From Scatosoma sp045124465 (lineage in GTDB: Bacteria > Bacillota > Clostridia > Christensenellales > Borkfalkiaceae), in NCBI GenBank assembly GCA_045124465.1, contig JBGVLV010000015.1, positions 1 to 49,153 of the forward strand: a DNA stretch of 49,153 nucleotides, written 5' to 3'. Below the pieces are notes generated by a model. The model did not search any database. It was not told the origin of the DNA and worked only from the letters and a program-made list of their open reading frames with translations. Within the stretch, counting starts at the first letter, position 1, and the number at the start of each line of letters is the position of its first letter. This document shows positions 33,005 to 40,768 of the stretch, one piece after another. Made by a program: the position numbers and the translations under genes.

Positions 33005-34642
33005 TCAAGAGACTTGCGGGATTGCGCCCACTCCGTTGTAGAATATTTCTACTGTCTGTTTTCTTTTGCCATCCGTCTTTTCCGCTTGGTGAACGACGAC
33101 TTTTTCAATAAAGTTTCTTACAATGTCGGGCGTAAGTTCATTTATATCTTCATACTTGCGTATCGTTCTCATAAATCTACTCACGTTATCCGATTCTTCT
33201 TTAATGGTCATAAGCTCTTGTCGTAAGACATTTGCTTTTTCCGTTAAGGAAGTTTGTTCTTCTTCATAGATTTGTGTCATCTTGGCAAAGCGTTCTGCCG
33301 TTAAATTGCCGTTGACTTTATCTTCATACAAGTTTTGAATAATTCGGTCAAGCATTTTTATTCGCTTTTCTGCTTCTTCTAATTCTTGTGTTTTAAGAAG
33401 TATCGTTTTACGGCTTTCTTTACTAACGTTAAAACGTATGGCGTTAAGAAATTCTTGTTCGTTCGTTTTGATACATTCAAATACTCTTTTTAAGTCGTTA
33501 AGCACGATATGTTCAATCGCTTCTACCGTAATTTGATGTGAAGTGCAAAGTTTCTTTTTCTTTTTACGATAAGTTGAACAATTAAAATATTCTTTTTGCT
33601 TCATCGTCGTACAACGGCAAAGATACATTCTTTGACCGCAATCTGAACAATAAACAAGCCCCGAAAAAATATTCATTTCGCCCATATCTGTAGGTCTGCG
33701 TTTGGTTTGTCTTAACCTTTGAACTGTATCGTAAGTGTCTTGGTTTATAATTGCAGGGTGTGTATTTTCAAATATCACCCAATTTTTACGGGGCAAAAAC
33801 ACCTTCTTCTTTGATTTATACGACTTTTTCGCTGTTGTAAAATTAACCGTGTGTCCAACGTAATTCATATTCGATAATATTCGTTTAACCGTTTCCGTAC
33901 ACCATATATCAGGAAATTCCGATTGATAGGTAGTACACGGTAAACCTTTCTTACGATTATGAATCGTAGGCGTATCAATTTTACGTTCGGTTAAAATCCT
34001 TGCTATTTGCGTAGGTCCAAAGCCTTTAACACAAAGATGAAAGATTTCTTTTACCACGATAGCGGCTTCTTCATCCACGAGCCAACATTGCTTGTTTTCT
34101 TTATCTTTCATATACCCGTAGGGCGGACAAGTGCAAAGATGTTTCCCCGACATACCTTTTGACTTAAATACGGCGCGAACTTTCTTGCTCGTATCTTTGG
34201 CATACCATTCGTTCATAATGTTTCTAAATGGCGTAAAGTCGTTATCGTTTCCATTGCTATCCACACCGTCGTTTATAGCGATAAATCTAACATTTGCTTC
34301 GGGAAAAGTTACTTCGGTATATAACCCAACTTTGAGATAATCTCTTCCTAAACGGGACATATCTTTTACGATTATCGTAGAGATAAGTCCTGCGTTTACG
34401 TCGTCAATTAAGCGAATAAAGTCAGGTCTATTAAAGTTTGTTCCCGAATACCCGTCGTCCACGTAAAACTGCGGATTTAATAAACCGTGCTCGTTTGCAT
34501 ATTTTAAGAGTATTGCTTTTTGATTTTTAATACTGTTGCTATCGCCTTGCAATTCATCGTCTCGTGAGAGCCTACAATACAAGGCAGTTATACCACCTCC
34601 AAGTGATAAGTTTCTATTATGCGTCGAAAATTGTTTCTTCAT
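33005..34642 (-). CDS. Large serine recombinase (integrase/excisionase of the island)
   Basis: 545 residues. N-terminal resolvase domain with the catalytic Ser in ITALYCRLSRDDE, YSGTNFNRPDF and IIVKDMSRLGRDYLKVG. Then the recombinase domain (about 170-290, GYMKDKENKQCWLVDEEAA) and a zinc ribbon (YCSDCGQRMYLCRC, with later Cys in FNCSTYRKKKKKLC). A long coiled coil follows (about 400-490) and a C-terminal DUF4368-like end. This is the TndX/Tn4451-type layout. It needs short att sites with a 2-bp core, in agreement with the TT core proposed. Its start codon overlaps the stop of a small ORF upstream (TAATG), so translation is probably coupled. Confidence 0.92.
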   Translation of the reverse strand: MKKQFSTHNRNLSLGGGITALYCRLSRDDELQGDSNSIKNQKAILLKYANEHGLLNPQFYVDDGYSGTNFNRPDFIRLIDDVNAGLISTIIVKDMSRLGRDYLKVGLYTEVTFPEANVRFIAINDGVDSNGNDNDFTPFRNIMNEWYAKDTSKKVRAVFKSKGMSGKHLCTCPPYGYMKDKENKQCWLVDEEAAIVVKEIFHLCVKGFGPTQIARILTERKIDTPTIHNRKKGLPCTTYQSEFPDIWCTETVKRILSNMNYVGHTVNFTTAKKSYKSKKKVFLPRKNWVIFENTHPAIINQDTYDTVQRLRQTKRRPTDMGEMNIFSGLVYCSDCGQRMYLCRCTTMKQKEYFNCSTYRKKKKKLCTSHQITVEAIEHIVLNDLKRVFECIKTNEQEFLNAIRFNVSKESRKTILLKTQELEEAEKRIKMLDRIIQNLYEDKVNGNLTAERFAKMTQIYEEEQTSLTEKANVLRQELMTIKEESDNVSRFMRTIRKYEDINELTPDIVRNFIEKVVVHQAEKTDGKRKQTVEIFYNGVGAIPQVS

Positions 34643-34797
34643 TAGGTTTCTCCTTTTGAATCACTATTTTCGAGCGAATCCTTAATTAAAAGTTTTGTTA
34701 ATTTACTATTGATTGTTTCCTTTGCGGTTTCGCTTGTCTTTACGATAACGGAGTATTCCGTACCGCCAAAGGAAATTATGTAGTTGTATTGTTGTAT
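34642..34797 (-). CDS. Small ORF coupled to the recombinase, no canonical start codon
   Basis: Open frame of about 51 residues, QQYNYIISFGGTEYSVIVKT then SETAKETINSKLTKLLIKD, ending SLENSDSKGET. Its TAA overlaps the recombinase ATG. A perfect AAGGAGG (34804-34810, minus strand) lies in front, but no ATG, GTG or TTG follows it; at the ideal distance stands ATA (34797-34795), one of three ATA codons in a row. Composition is protein-like. It may start at AUA, which would give weak translation, or hold a sequencing error. Family not recognised; similar short genes often precede such recombinases. The rest of the gap to 34909 shows no better gene. Confidence 0.45.
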   Translation of the reverse strand: MQQYNYIISFGGTEYSVIVKTSETAKETINSKLTKLLIKDSLENSDSKGET

Positions 34798-34909
34798 TAT
34801 TATCCTCCTTATATGAAAGTCGAGTCTGCCTTTCAGTTATTGATACTGCGTTATCGCTCATTAAAAAAGTATCATTCTCGCTCATAAGGAAGAAAGGGAT
34901 TAGAGAACG

Positions 34910-35176
34910 TTATTTCTTCTCCGTTTCAAAAAAGTCATCGTAGCCGTCCATAATTTTAGCAAGGGATAAATCGCTCTCGGCAACTTCGTCCATAAGAGCG
35001 TTAAAACCTGCTTCTATGAGTTTTACTTTGGATATGTTATGCTTTTCAAGGAAAGCGTTTATTTCTTCCGCAAACTTTCTTGGAATACTCGTTCCCCAAA
35101 CCAAGCTTTTTGCTTTTCTTTCTTCCTTGTGTTTCTCTTCATACCTTTTGTCTGTTACCGCTCTCGGTTGTCTCAT
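34910..35176 (-). CDS. Small basic protein, possibly ribbon-helix-helix DNA-binding
   Basis: 88 residues from ATG 35176 (MRQPRAVTDKRYEEKHKEER), preferred over ATG 35206 because AAGGAG stands 9 nt before it. The basic N-terminal half leads into SLVWGTSIPRKFAEEINAFL, then EKHNISKVKLIEAGFNALMD, a strand-helix-helix pattern like CopG/MobC-type proteins. It could regulate the recombinase operon or act as a mobilization accessory at the nearby oriT; I cannot decide. First gene of the small operon with the recombinase. Confidence 0.7.
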   Translation of the reverse strand: MRQPRAVTDKRYEEKHKEERKAKSLVWGTSIPRKFAEEINAFLEKHNISKVKLIEAGFNALMDEVAESDLSLAKIMDGYDDFFETEKK

Positions 35177-35207
35177 TGCTTGTTTCTCCTTAATATTACT
35201 TTTCAAT

Positions 35208-35236
35208 ATTGTATCGTATTAACACGGAATAGTCAA
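35208..35236 (-). promoter_or_regulatory. Promoter of the recombinase operon
   Basis: Minus-strand TTGACT (35231-35236), 17-bp spacer, TACAAT (35208-35213). Confidence 0.75.
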
Positions 35237-35451
35237 GCTGTTTTGAGTAAAAATTTCAATTTCGGTAGAAGAATAAAAATCGGGTTTCACGATTGTTTAG
35301 ATAAATCAAAAGCGCGATTTTGGCAATTCCTTTTACCTGCTTTGAAAAAGCGGTGGAATTGCAACAAAATAATTTTTTAAGCGGTTTTCTTAACCTGCTT
35401 AGGATTTTGATATTTTCCGCTTTATTTTTTGGTTGTCTTTTCGCCTCGCAG

Positions 35452-35492
35452 AGCCCACCACTTTCAAGCGAAAGTGTAGTGGGCTACACTTA
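35452..35492 (+). other. Probable MobV-type origin of transfer (oriT)
   Basis: Three overlapping inverted repeats: AGCCCAC (35452-35458)/GTGGGCT (35479-35485); CACTTTC (35459-35465)/GAAAGTG (35470-35476); and AAGTGTAG (35472-35479)/CTACACTT (35484-35491) around TGGG. The layout and the string AAAGTGTAGTGGGCTACACT resemble the pMV158-family oriT (AAAGTATAGTGTGTTATACT), where MobM nicks in GTGTG/TT. By analogy the nick would fall between 35483 and 35484. No relaxase gene is on the island. Confidence 0.65.
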
Positions 35493-35570
35493 TAAAAGTC
35501 AAGCCTATGGCGGGTGGATAAAGTTATAAAATTTCATTTTTATTTTTCCTCCTTATCTAGTAATTGTCTT

Positions 35571-35858
35571 TCATTTAAAAGGGTGATTTTTGACTAAAAC
35601 CGTACCCCTAAATCAAAAAATTCTTAAATTTATTTTACCCCTTCACTTAAAAGGGCTTTTTAGGACAAAAAGTAAAGGCAAAATTCAAAATTTCTTAAAA
35701 AAATTTTTTCTCTCCATATAAAGGGGCTATTTTTTACCATTTATGGGGTCAAAATCTTAATTTTTAGTGTAAAAAATTTTGTTCCTCACTTAAAAGGGCG
35801 ATTTTGGGGTAAAACGTGGCGGTCTAAACTTAAAATTTTTCTTTTAAGCGCAAAAAGG
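35571..35858. repeat. Four degenerate ~72-bp tandem repeats
   Basis: Units start at 35571, 35643, 35713 and 35786 (periods 72, 70, 73). Each begins like TCACTTAAAAGGGCGATTTT and ends in an A/T-rich block like AAATTCAAAATTTCTTAAA. No gene is visible from 35207 to 35967; besides these repeats the stretch holds the promoter, the oriT and two hairpins. They could be protein-binding iterons. Confidence 0.75.
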
Positions 35859-35881
35859 CAAGTAGAACAAATCTACTCGCC
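35852..35881 (-). terminator. Terminator of the mod/res operon
   Basis: Hairpin GGC-A-AGTAGA (35857-35866) with TCTACT-C-GCC (35872-35881); the A5 at 35852-35856 gives a T tract on the minus strand. Confidence 0.7.
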
Positions 35882-35913
35882 TAAATAAGGAAGATACTAA
35901 GTTAAATAAAGTA

Positions 35914-35949
35914 ATAGGCAAATGTCTATGTTCTTGCACATTTGCCTAT
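35914..35949 (-). terminator. Second hairpin after the truncated res gene
   Basis: ATAGGCAAATGT (35914-35925) pairs perfectly with ACATTTGCCTAT (35938-35949). A weak T tract follows on both strands. Confidence 0.5.
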
Positions 35950-35967
35950 CTTTTGTAAAAGGTTTTA

Positions 35968-36576
35968 TTATCTGCTTAAATCATTTACATTCATATAACC
36001 TATAAGTTCTAAAACAATATCTTTTACAGGTTGATTTTTGTTGATGATTGATATTAATGCAAGCTTCGATGTCATACCAATAGAACGATTGTTTTTAATA
36101 TTTTTCTTCACAACCATAGACAATTGCTCGTTTACGGTGGTAGGGTTAAACTGTTGTCCGTCTAAAACTTGTTGTTTGCTATATACTTGAACTCTACCGT
36201 TAAAATCCGATTCAATTTTTTGTCTATACGGATGTGCAGGATTAGATAAATTCTTTAACGTTTGCGTTAAAATTGCTTCAGATGGAACAAGCCAAACGAC
36301 AACTTTTGCCTTTTTGCTTGGCAGGTTGCCGAAAATAGTTCTTAACGAATTACACGCCAAAAAGGTTTTACCACCACCCGTAGGAACTTTGAAACAAACG
36401 TGCGGAGTATTTTCAATCGTGTTTTTGTATGTAGGGATAGAATCAAAACCTACTCTAACTCCTTTTTCTAACCAATAATCGTTGTAGGCTTTAACAACGC
36501 TATTCGTAGAGTTTAATAACTCACAATAGCGATTCAAATCATTTATAACTTGTTTTTGAAAGTTTTTTAATTCCAT
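35968..36576 (-). pseudogene. Truncated type III restriction subunit (res)
   Basis: 202 residues, whereas Res subunits have about 900-1000. The first ~160 residues match the N-terminus of Res: ELKNFQKQVINDLNRYCELL, Walker A FKVPTGGGKTFLACNS, VVWLVPSEAILTQTLKNL and FNPTTVNEQLSMVV. After this the sequence changes to NRSIGMTSKLALISIINKNQ, which does not look like Res and resembles the end of a winged-helix protein. The DEAD box, the rest of the helicase and the nuclease domain are gone, so cleavage should be lost. It lies 11 nt after mod on the same strand. Best explained by an in-frame deletion that joined two genes. Confidence 0.8.
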
Positions 36577-36587
36577 AATTTTACCTC

Positions 36588-38258
36588 TTAAAGCCTTGTA
36601 ATATCACGTGGTATTTTCTTGAATACGATATTGAATTTTTCCATTACTTCTTGTGCGAGCACGCATTTATCTGCATAAATAATGTATTCCGTTGCTTTTG
36701 TATTTATCGTTGATAAAAATTCGTGATTTAGCGTAGTGATTTCGTCTTTTTTGTAATAGAAGTAATACGCCGTATCGTTATTCTTGCCTAATAAATATGG
36801 GTTGTCCGTTGTTTGCGTATCAAGTGGCTTTTTCGTTTCCATATAATAAACATATTTACGGATTTCTTCTTCGGAAACCTCTTCGTTTAAGTTTTTGTCG
36901 TCTTTAAATAAAGGTTGTCCAAGTTCATAGTAAGTGAAATCACCGGGAATACCCGCAACGGCTTTATCGCCTTTGCCATAACCATTTATAACGCGTTTTA
37001 CTCTTTCAGCTGTTAAGGTTTCGGCATAATCCATCATTTCTACAAGAATGAATTTTCTATTGCCGTTATCTTTTTTGTTTAGATTAAGCACAGCATGCGC
37101 TGTTGTTCCTGAACCGCCAAAAGAATCTAATATAATTGCGTTTTTATTTATAGTGGAAATTTGTATCAGATATTCTATTAGTTTACTCGGTTTAGCAAAA
37201 TCAAACTTTATTTCATATGGCAACAATTCTTTAGCACTATGCCTGTTTTCATATTCTGCAATAAGGTTGGTTGGGGTTTGTCCTTCTTCTTGTCTATCAT
37301 CGAGCCAAATTTTAGTGTAAACATTCCATTTAGCAGGATTTCCTTCAGAATCAATTAAAACTCCTTTGGATTTTTTAAATAGAATATTCCCATTTTGTTT
37401 TTCCTCAAGATATCTTTTTCTTGACCATCTCCATACTTTATCTTCACTTGTAATTGGGACTACAGAAGCTCCGTCATAATGTTCAATAGGCATTGCGTTT
37501 CCTGGGGGAATAAGAAGCGTGCCATCTGGCGCTTCAATATAATATCTTTGATTTGAACAGCCTCTTAAAGGATCTAAAGAAGATTGATATAAGCCAAATG
37601 GTCTATATTTTTGCCCCTTGCGAACACCTTCAGTTTCTATTCCCGTATATAATTTTTTTATAATTTTTTCATCCATCGGTGCCTTGAAATTAACGACATA
37701 ACTACTGTTTTTACAATAAATCAAGATATAATCAATGTTTGGAGAGAAAAAATTACCTTTATTTCCCCCTGACTTCATTACCCTTGACACGATTCCGCAT
37801 CTATTAGTGTATCCAAAAATTTCATCGCAAATTATTTTAAGCGTTGCAACTTCGTCTTCTCCAATACTTATGAAAATAACACCTCGTTCAGATAATAATT
37901 TTTGTAGAAGTTTTAATCTAGGATAAATCATACAAAGCCATTTATCGTGTCTTGATAAGTCTTCTCCTTCAGCGCCAACAACTTGCCCAAGCCATTTTTT
38001 TATTTTTGGGTCATTTACGTTGTCGTTATAAACCCATTTTTCATTTCCCGTATTATACGGAGGGTCGATATAAATGCAATCTATCAAACCTTCATATTGT
38101 GGAAGAAGGGATTTGAGCGCAAGCAAATTATCCCCGTGAATAATCATATTATCGGAGTTTTCCGCATTAAACGTATATTTCTTATCAAGAATCCTAAACG
38201 GCACTTCTTGATGATGATTTACAACCTTATCTTTTCCAATCCATTCTAACGTAGGCAT
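36588..38258 (-). CDS. Type III DNA methyltransferase (Mod), apparently intact
   Basis: 556 residues. Motif order is that of beta-class N6-adenine methyltransferases: catalytic DPPYNTGNEKWVYND (about residue 65) before the SAM-binding DSFGGSGTTAHAVLNL (about residue 375). N-terminus LEWIGKDKVVNHHQEVPFRI is typical of type III Mod. Between the motifs lies the variable target-recognition region, so the target site cannot be read. Length is normal. With Res truncated it would work as an orphan methyltransferase. Its ATG overlaps the stop of the upstream gene by one base. Confidence 0.88.
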   Translation of the reverse strand: MPTLEWIGKDKVVNHHQEVPFRILDKKYTFNAENSDNMIIHGDNLLALKSLLPQYEGLIDCIYIDPPYNTGNEKWVYNDNVNDPKIKKWLGQVVGAEGEDLSRHDKWLCMIYPRLKLLQKLLSERGVIFISIGEDEVATLKIICDEIFGYTNRCGIVSRVMKSGGNKGNFFSPNIDYILIYCKNSSYVVNFKAPMDEKIIKKLYTGIETEGVRKGQKYRPFGLYQSSLDPLRGCSNQRYYIEAPDGTLLIPPGNAMPIEHYDGASVVPITSEDKVWRWSRKRYLEEKQNGNILFKKSKGVLIDSEGNPAKWNVYTKIWLDDRQEEGQTPTNLIAEYENRHSAKELLPYEIKFDFAKPSKLIEYLIQISTINKNAIILDSFGGSGTTAHAVLNLNKKDNGNRKFILVEMMDYAETLTAERVKRVINGYGKGDKAVAGIPGDFTYYELGQPLFKDDKNLNEEVSEEEIRKYVYYMETKKPLDTQTTDNPYLLGKNNDTAYYFYYKKDEITTLNHEFLSTINTKATEYIIYADKCVLAQEVMEKFNIVFKKIPRDITRL

Positions 38259-38821
38259 TATTGTTCTCCCTTGTAAAACTCGTAAGTTTTGTAATCTATT
38301 GCTCCAATTAATTTTATTGTTTCCTTTCCAAACTCATCTTTATATGATAAGAAGACTGAACCTGATTCATAAACTTTTTGTATATCATCATTCTTTATCC
38401 AACCATATAATATCAGCATTGTTGCCATTTTAGCAGGACAATTAATTATCCCCACATTCTTGTGTATCGGAATGGAATTATTTATGCGATGTTTCAGCGA
38501 TTCGTCATACGGGGCAACTGAAAACATATTAAAACCTTTTCGGTGAAAAGTAATTTTAATATCCTTCATTACTTTAATATCTTCGCTTGAATTATATATT
38601 TCCAAATTCACTTTATAAGCAAATTTTTGTGAGTTGTCAATGGACGTGGCGGGAAATCCATCTTTCGTTAAAAACTCTCCGTTTAAACCATTTTTAACAT
38701 TTATTATTAGTTTCCCTTTTTTAGTAATGTTGTTTAACCACCAGCCAAGAACAACACCAAAAATTGACCCTATAACGCCAATAATTGTCCCTAAATTATC
38801 ACATATAGCTTTCCAAAACAT
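38258..38821 (-). CDS. Membrane-anchored protein of unknown function, operon with mod
   Basis: 187 residues. One N-terminal membrane helix (about 8-30, NLGTIIGVIGSIFGVVLGWW) is followed by a soluble beta-rich domain with no motif I know. AGGAG stands 8 nt before the ATG, and the stop overlaps the mod start. Placed between a HipA-like pair and a methyltransferase on a mobile island, it could be an accessory defence protein, but nothing in the sequence shows this. Confidence 0.7.
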   Translation of the reverse strand: MFWKAICDNLGTIIGVIGSIFGVVLGWWLNNITKKGKLIINVKNGLNGEFLTKDGFPATSIDNSQKFAYKVNLEIYNSSEDIKVMKDIKITFHRKGFNMFSVAPYDESLKHRINNSIPIHKNVGIINCPAKMATMLILYGWIKNDDIQKVYESGSVFLSYKDEFGKETIKLIGAIDYKTYEFYKGEQ

Positions 38822-38852
38822 ACTTTTCTCCTGTGTTTAATTCTACTAAACC

Positions 38853-38877
38853 AAATATGACAATTCGGGTCATATTT
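38853..38877 (-). other. Hairpin between the HipA-like pair and the mod operon
   Basis: AAATATGAC (38853-38861) pairs perfectly with GTCATATTT (38869-38877). Either a weak terminator or an operator that separates the two gene groups. Confidence 0.5.
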
Positions 38878-38879
38878 AA

Positions 38880-39659
38880 TTATTTTCTTTCCCTTAATCT
38901 TCTAAAAAATGTTGCTCTACTTATTTTTAATATCAAAGACGCTTGGTCGGCGGATATTTTTCCGTGCAAATAATCATTTGCAACTCTATCAAAGAGTAAG
39001 GGGTCAATTTTTATTTGTCCACGACCTTTATAAACGTTTTGTTCTTTCGCTTTTTCTATTCCGCGCATTTTAAGCCTTTTTTTTCGCTCAAATTCGCGGA
39101 TATACATCGGCATCAAAAGTCTGTAATAGTAAAGGCGAGATTTGTCGTCTATTATAATATCATCAGCATAAAGATAATCGCCAAAGCAAATAATTTCAAG
39201 CAATTTTTTATTGAGACTATCCGACCTTCTTACCAAATCGTACATAGAGCGCTCTTTATAACTAATAGCATCTTTACCGTCAAAAGGCATAACGAAAAAT
39301 CTATCGCCTGAATATCTCTTGTTTGTTTTAATGAGCCATTCTAAGCGGTTCAATGCTTGCATACCGCTTTCCTCCATCAACGCCCACAAATCTTCACGAT
39401 GTTCACTTGGCGTTCTTTCCGCAATAAAAGTGGGAACTATATTCTTACGTTCGTATACGGCTCTTTTCAAACTCAAATCAAGTCCGGGAATGCCCTGAAA
39501 TAAGTGGTCAGGCAACATATCAATAACGTTATAAAATGGACGGAATATATAGTTAAATGCACCGTCTTCCCATTCTTCATATTCAATTTTAGCAATTTTG
39601 TAAATGAACTTATAATCGTCTTCAAGACAGATAAAGCCCATTGTGGTTAACTTTCTCAT
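38880..39659 (-). CDS. HipA-kinase partner with C-terminal HTH, unfamiliar family
   Basis: 259 residues. The N-terminal part (about 1-180) holds LPDHLFQGIPGLDLSLKRAV, PTFIAERTPSEHREDLWALM and LNRLEWLIKTNKRYSGDRFF; I recall similar proteins beside HipA-like kinases but know no function. The C-terminus (about 212-259) is a resolvase-type HTH: ISADQASLILKISRATFFRR preceded by FDRVANDYLHGK. The ATG stands 2 nt after the kinase stop. A role as antitoxin-like regulator of the kinase is possible from the HTH and the gene order; unlike HipB it follows the kinase and is much larger. Confidence 0.7.
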   Translation of the reverse strand: MRKLTTMGFICLEDDYKFIYKIAKIEYEEWEDGAFNYIFRPFYNVIDMLPDHLFQGIPGLDLSLKRAVYERKNIVPTFIAERTPSEHREDLWALMEESGMQALNRLEWLIKTNKRYSGDRFFVMPFDGKDAISYKERSMYDLVRRSDSLNKKLLEIICFGDYLYADDIIIDDKSRLYYYRLLMPMYIREFERKKRLKMRGIEKAKEQNVYKGRGQIKIDPLLFDRVANDYLHGKISADQASLILKISRATFFRRLRERK

Positions 39660-39660
39660 T

Positions 39661-40518
39661 TTATTTCTCCGTTAATTTCTTGTAAGCGGGGAGCAATATC
39701 TTTTCAAATCTTTGTCTTAATATATATTTGTAAAATTCTTTATGAGTATCGGTTAAAAACGGGGTTTCGTCAATCAATTCGTCGATTTTTTCTTGCGAAT
39801 ATCTTTCGCATATTTTTATAACAGCTTCATTGCATTCCTTAAACTCCAATGAATTGATTACTTCAAAATAAGAACTATTTTTGCCGTTTAATTGGACTTG
39901 CGACGTGGGGAATTTATAAATCCTTTCGTTTGTCATTTCTTCCGACTGCATAATTTGTTTCATCATATCATCATCTACAAGTTGAGAATAAAGTGATGAG
40001 CCATTGTCAAAAACGGGGGCAAGTGTATATTTGTTGTTCTTTTTTAAGAATCCCCAATTTCCACCGTGTCTATCAAAGTTGCCAATTAATGCGTCTACAA
40101 CATAAACATCCCAAAACATACTTATCGTTTCTTGAACGTTTGTAAGTTTTACATTATCTCGAAGCATTTGCATTATATCTTGATAAGAATATTGATAGGT
40201 CTCCTTATCTTGTTCAAGCGAACTTTCGCCAACATCGTTAAAGGGTACGAATTGCGTTTCGCCGTTAATAAAATTTTTGCACGCCACAACTTGCTCACCA
40301 TTGTATAATCCAAGATAGGTGTCTTGCGTTTCAAAGCCAAGCAACTCAAAAATATGCGAGCCGACGTATTCAGAGATGTGATTAAGACGTTTTACACCGA
40401 AATTTGTTTGCTTTTGAAATTTAATCATATATTCAAAGCCGTCAACATTTACGCCAAATTTACGTTCTGTTCCACCATAATATGTGTTAGTTCTTTCGTA
40501 TTTTGAAAAGTCTATCAT
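39661..40518 (-). CDS. HipA-like (HipA_C/CtkA-type) protein kinase
   Basis: 285 residues, only the kinase part, without the N-terminal HipA domain. N-terminus IDFSKYERTNTYYGGTERKF includes a nucleotide-loop-like GGTERK; MIKFQKQT gives the probable ATP-contacting Lys; VVDALIGNFDRHGGNWGFL holds the catalytic Asp-Arg-His-x-x-Asn pattern; YTLAPVFDNGSSLYSQ has the metal-binding Asp. All key residues appear present. HipA-type kinases phosphorylate tRNA synthetases or other targets and can cause dormancy; CtkA types also act on other proteins. GAGGAG precedes the ATG. First gene of its operon with a strong promoter. Confidence 0.82.
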   Translation of the reverse strand: MIDFSKYERTNTYYGGTERKFGVNVDGFEYMIKFQKQTNFGVKRLNHISEYVGSHIFELLGFETQDTYLGLYNGEQVVACKNFINGETQFVPFNDVGESSLEQDKETYQYSYQDIMQMLRDNVKLTNVQETISMFWDVYVVDALIGNFDRHGGNWGFLKKNNKYTLAPVFDNGSSLYSQLVDDDMMKQIMQSEEMTNERIYKFPTSQVQLNGKNSSYFEVINSLEFKECNEAVIKICERYSQEKIDELIDETPFLTDTHKEFYKYILRQRFEKILLPAYKKLTEK

Positions 40519-40568
40519 ATAATCTCCTCAATAAATCAATAGGGTTATGTTTCTATTTTGACATAATA

Positions 40569-40597
40569 ACTATAACACATATTAAAAGTAATGTCAA
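40569..40597 (-). promoter_or_regulatory. Promoter of the HipA-like kinase operon
   Basis: Minus-strand TTGACA (40592-40597), 17-bp spacer, TATAGT (40569-40574). Confidence 0.85.
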
Positions 40598-40611
40598 GCA
40601 ATTATGGCGTC

Positions 40612-40645
40612 TGTATCAATAGAATTATAGATTTATTTTGATACA
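40612..40645. promoter_or_regulatory. Inverted repeat upstream of the kinase promoter
   Basis: TGTATCAA (40612-40619) and TTGATACA (40638-40645), 18-nt gap. A related string TATTTTGACA stands near 40554. Candidate operator, possibly for the HTH partner. Confidence 0.5.
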
Positions 40646-40680
40646 TTTTGTTGTTTTCAGCTTAAAAGATATTTGTGCAT

Positions 40681-40713
40681 AGAAAAAGAACTTGGAGCTT
40701 AAATCCAAGTTCT
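40681..40713 (-). terminator. Inward-facing terminator at the right island end
   Basis: AGAACTTGGA (40687-40696) pairs with TCCAAGTTCT (40704-40713); A's at 40682-40686 give a T tract on the minus strand. It would stop transcription coming from the sulP side. Confidence 0.7.
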
Positions 40714-40768
40714 GCCTCTTTGATTCACCCGAAATAGTGTATTCCTATTGATTTTTATTTGTTTTTCA

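Noticed and set aside
34706..34885. 59-codon frame overlapping the recombinase-coupled small ORF
   Set aside because: No ribosome site, Arg-rich end, and the other frame has the AAGGAGG and the stop/start overlap; kept only as an alternative.
35571..35858. CRISPR array
   Set aside because: Repeats are degenerate, about 72 bp with no unique spacers, and no cas genes are present.
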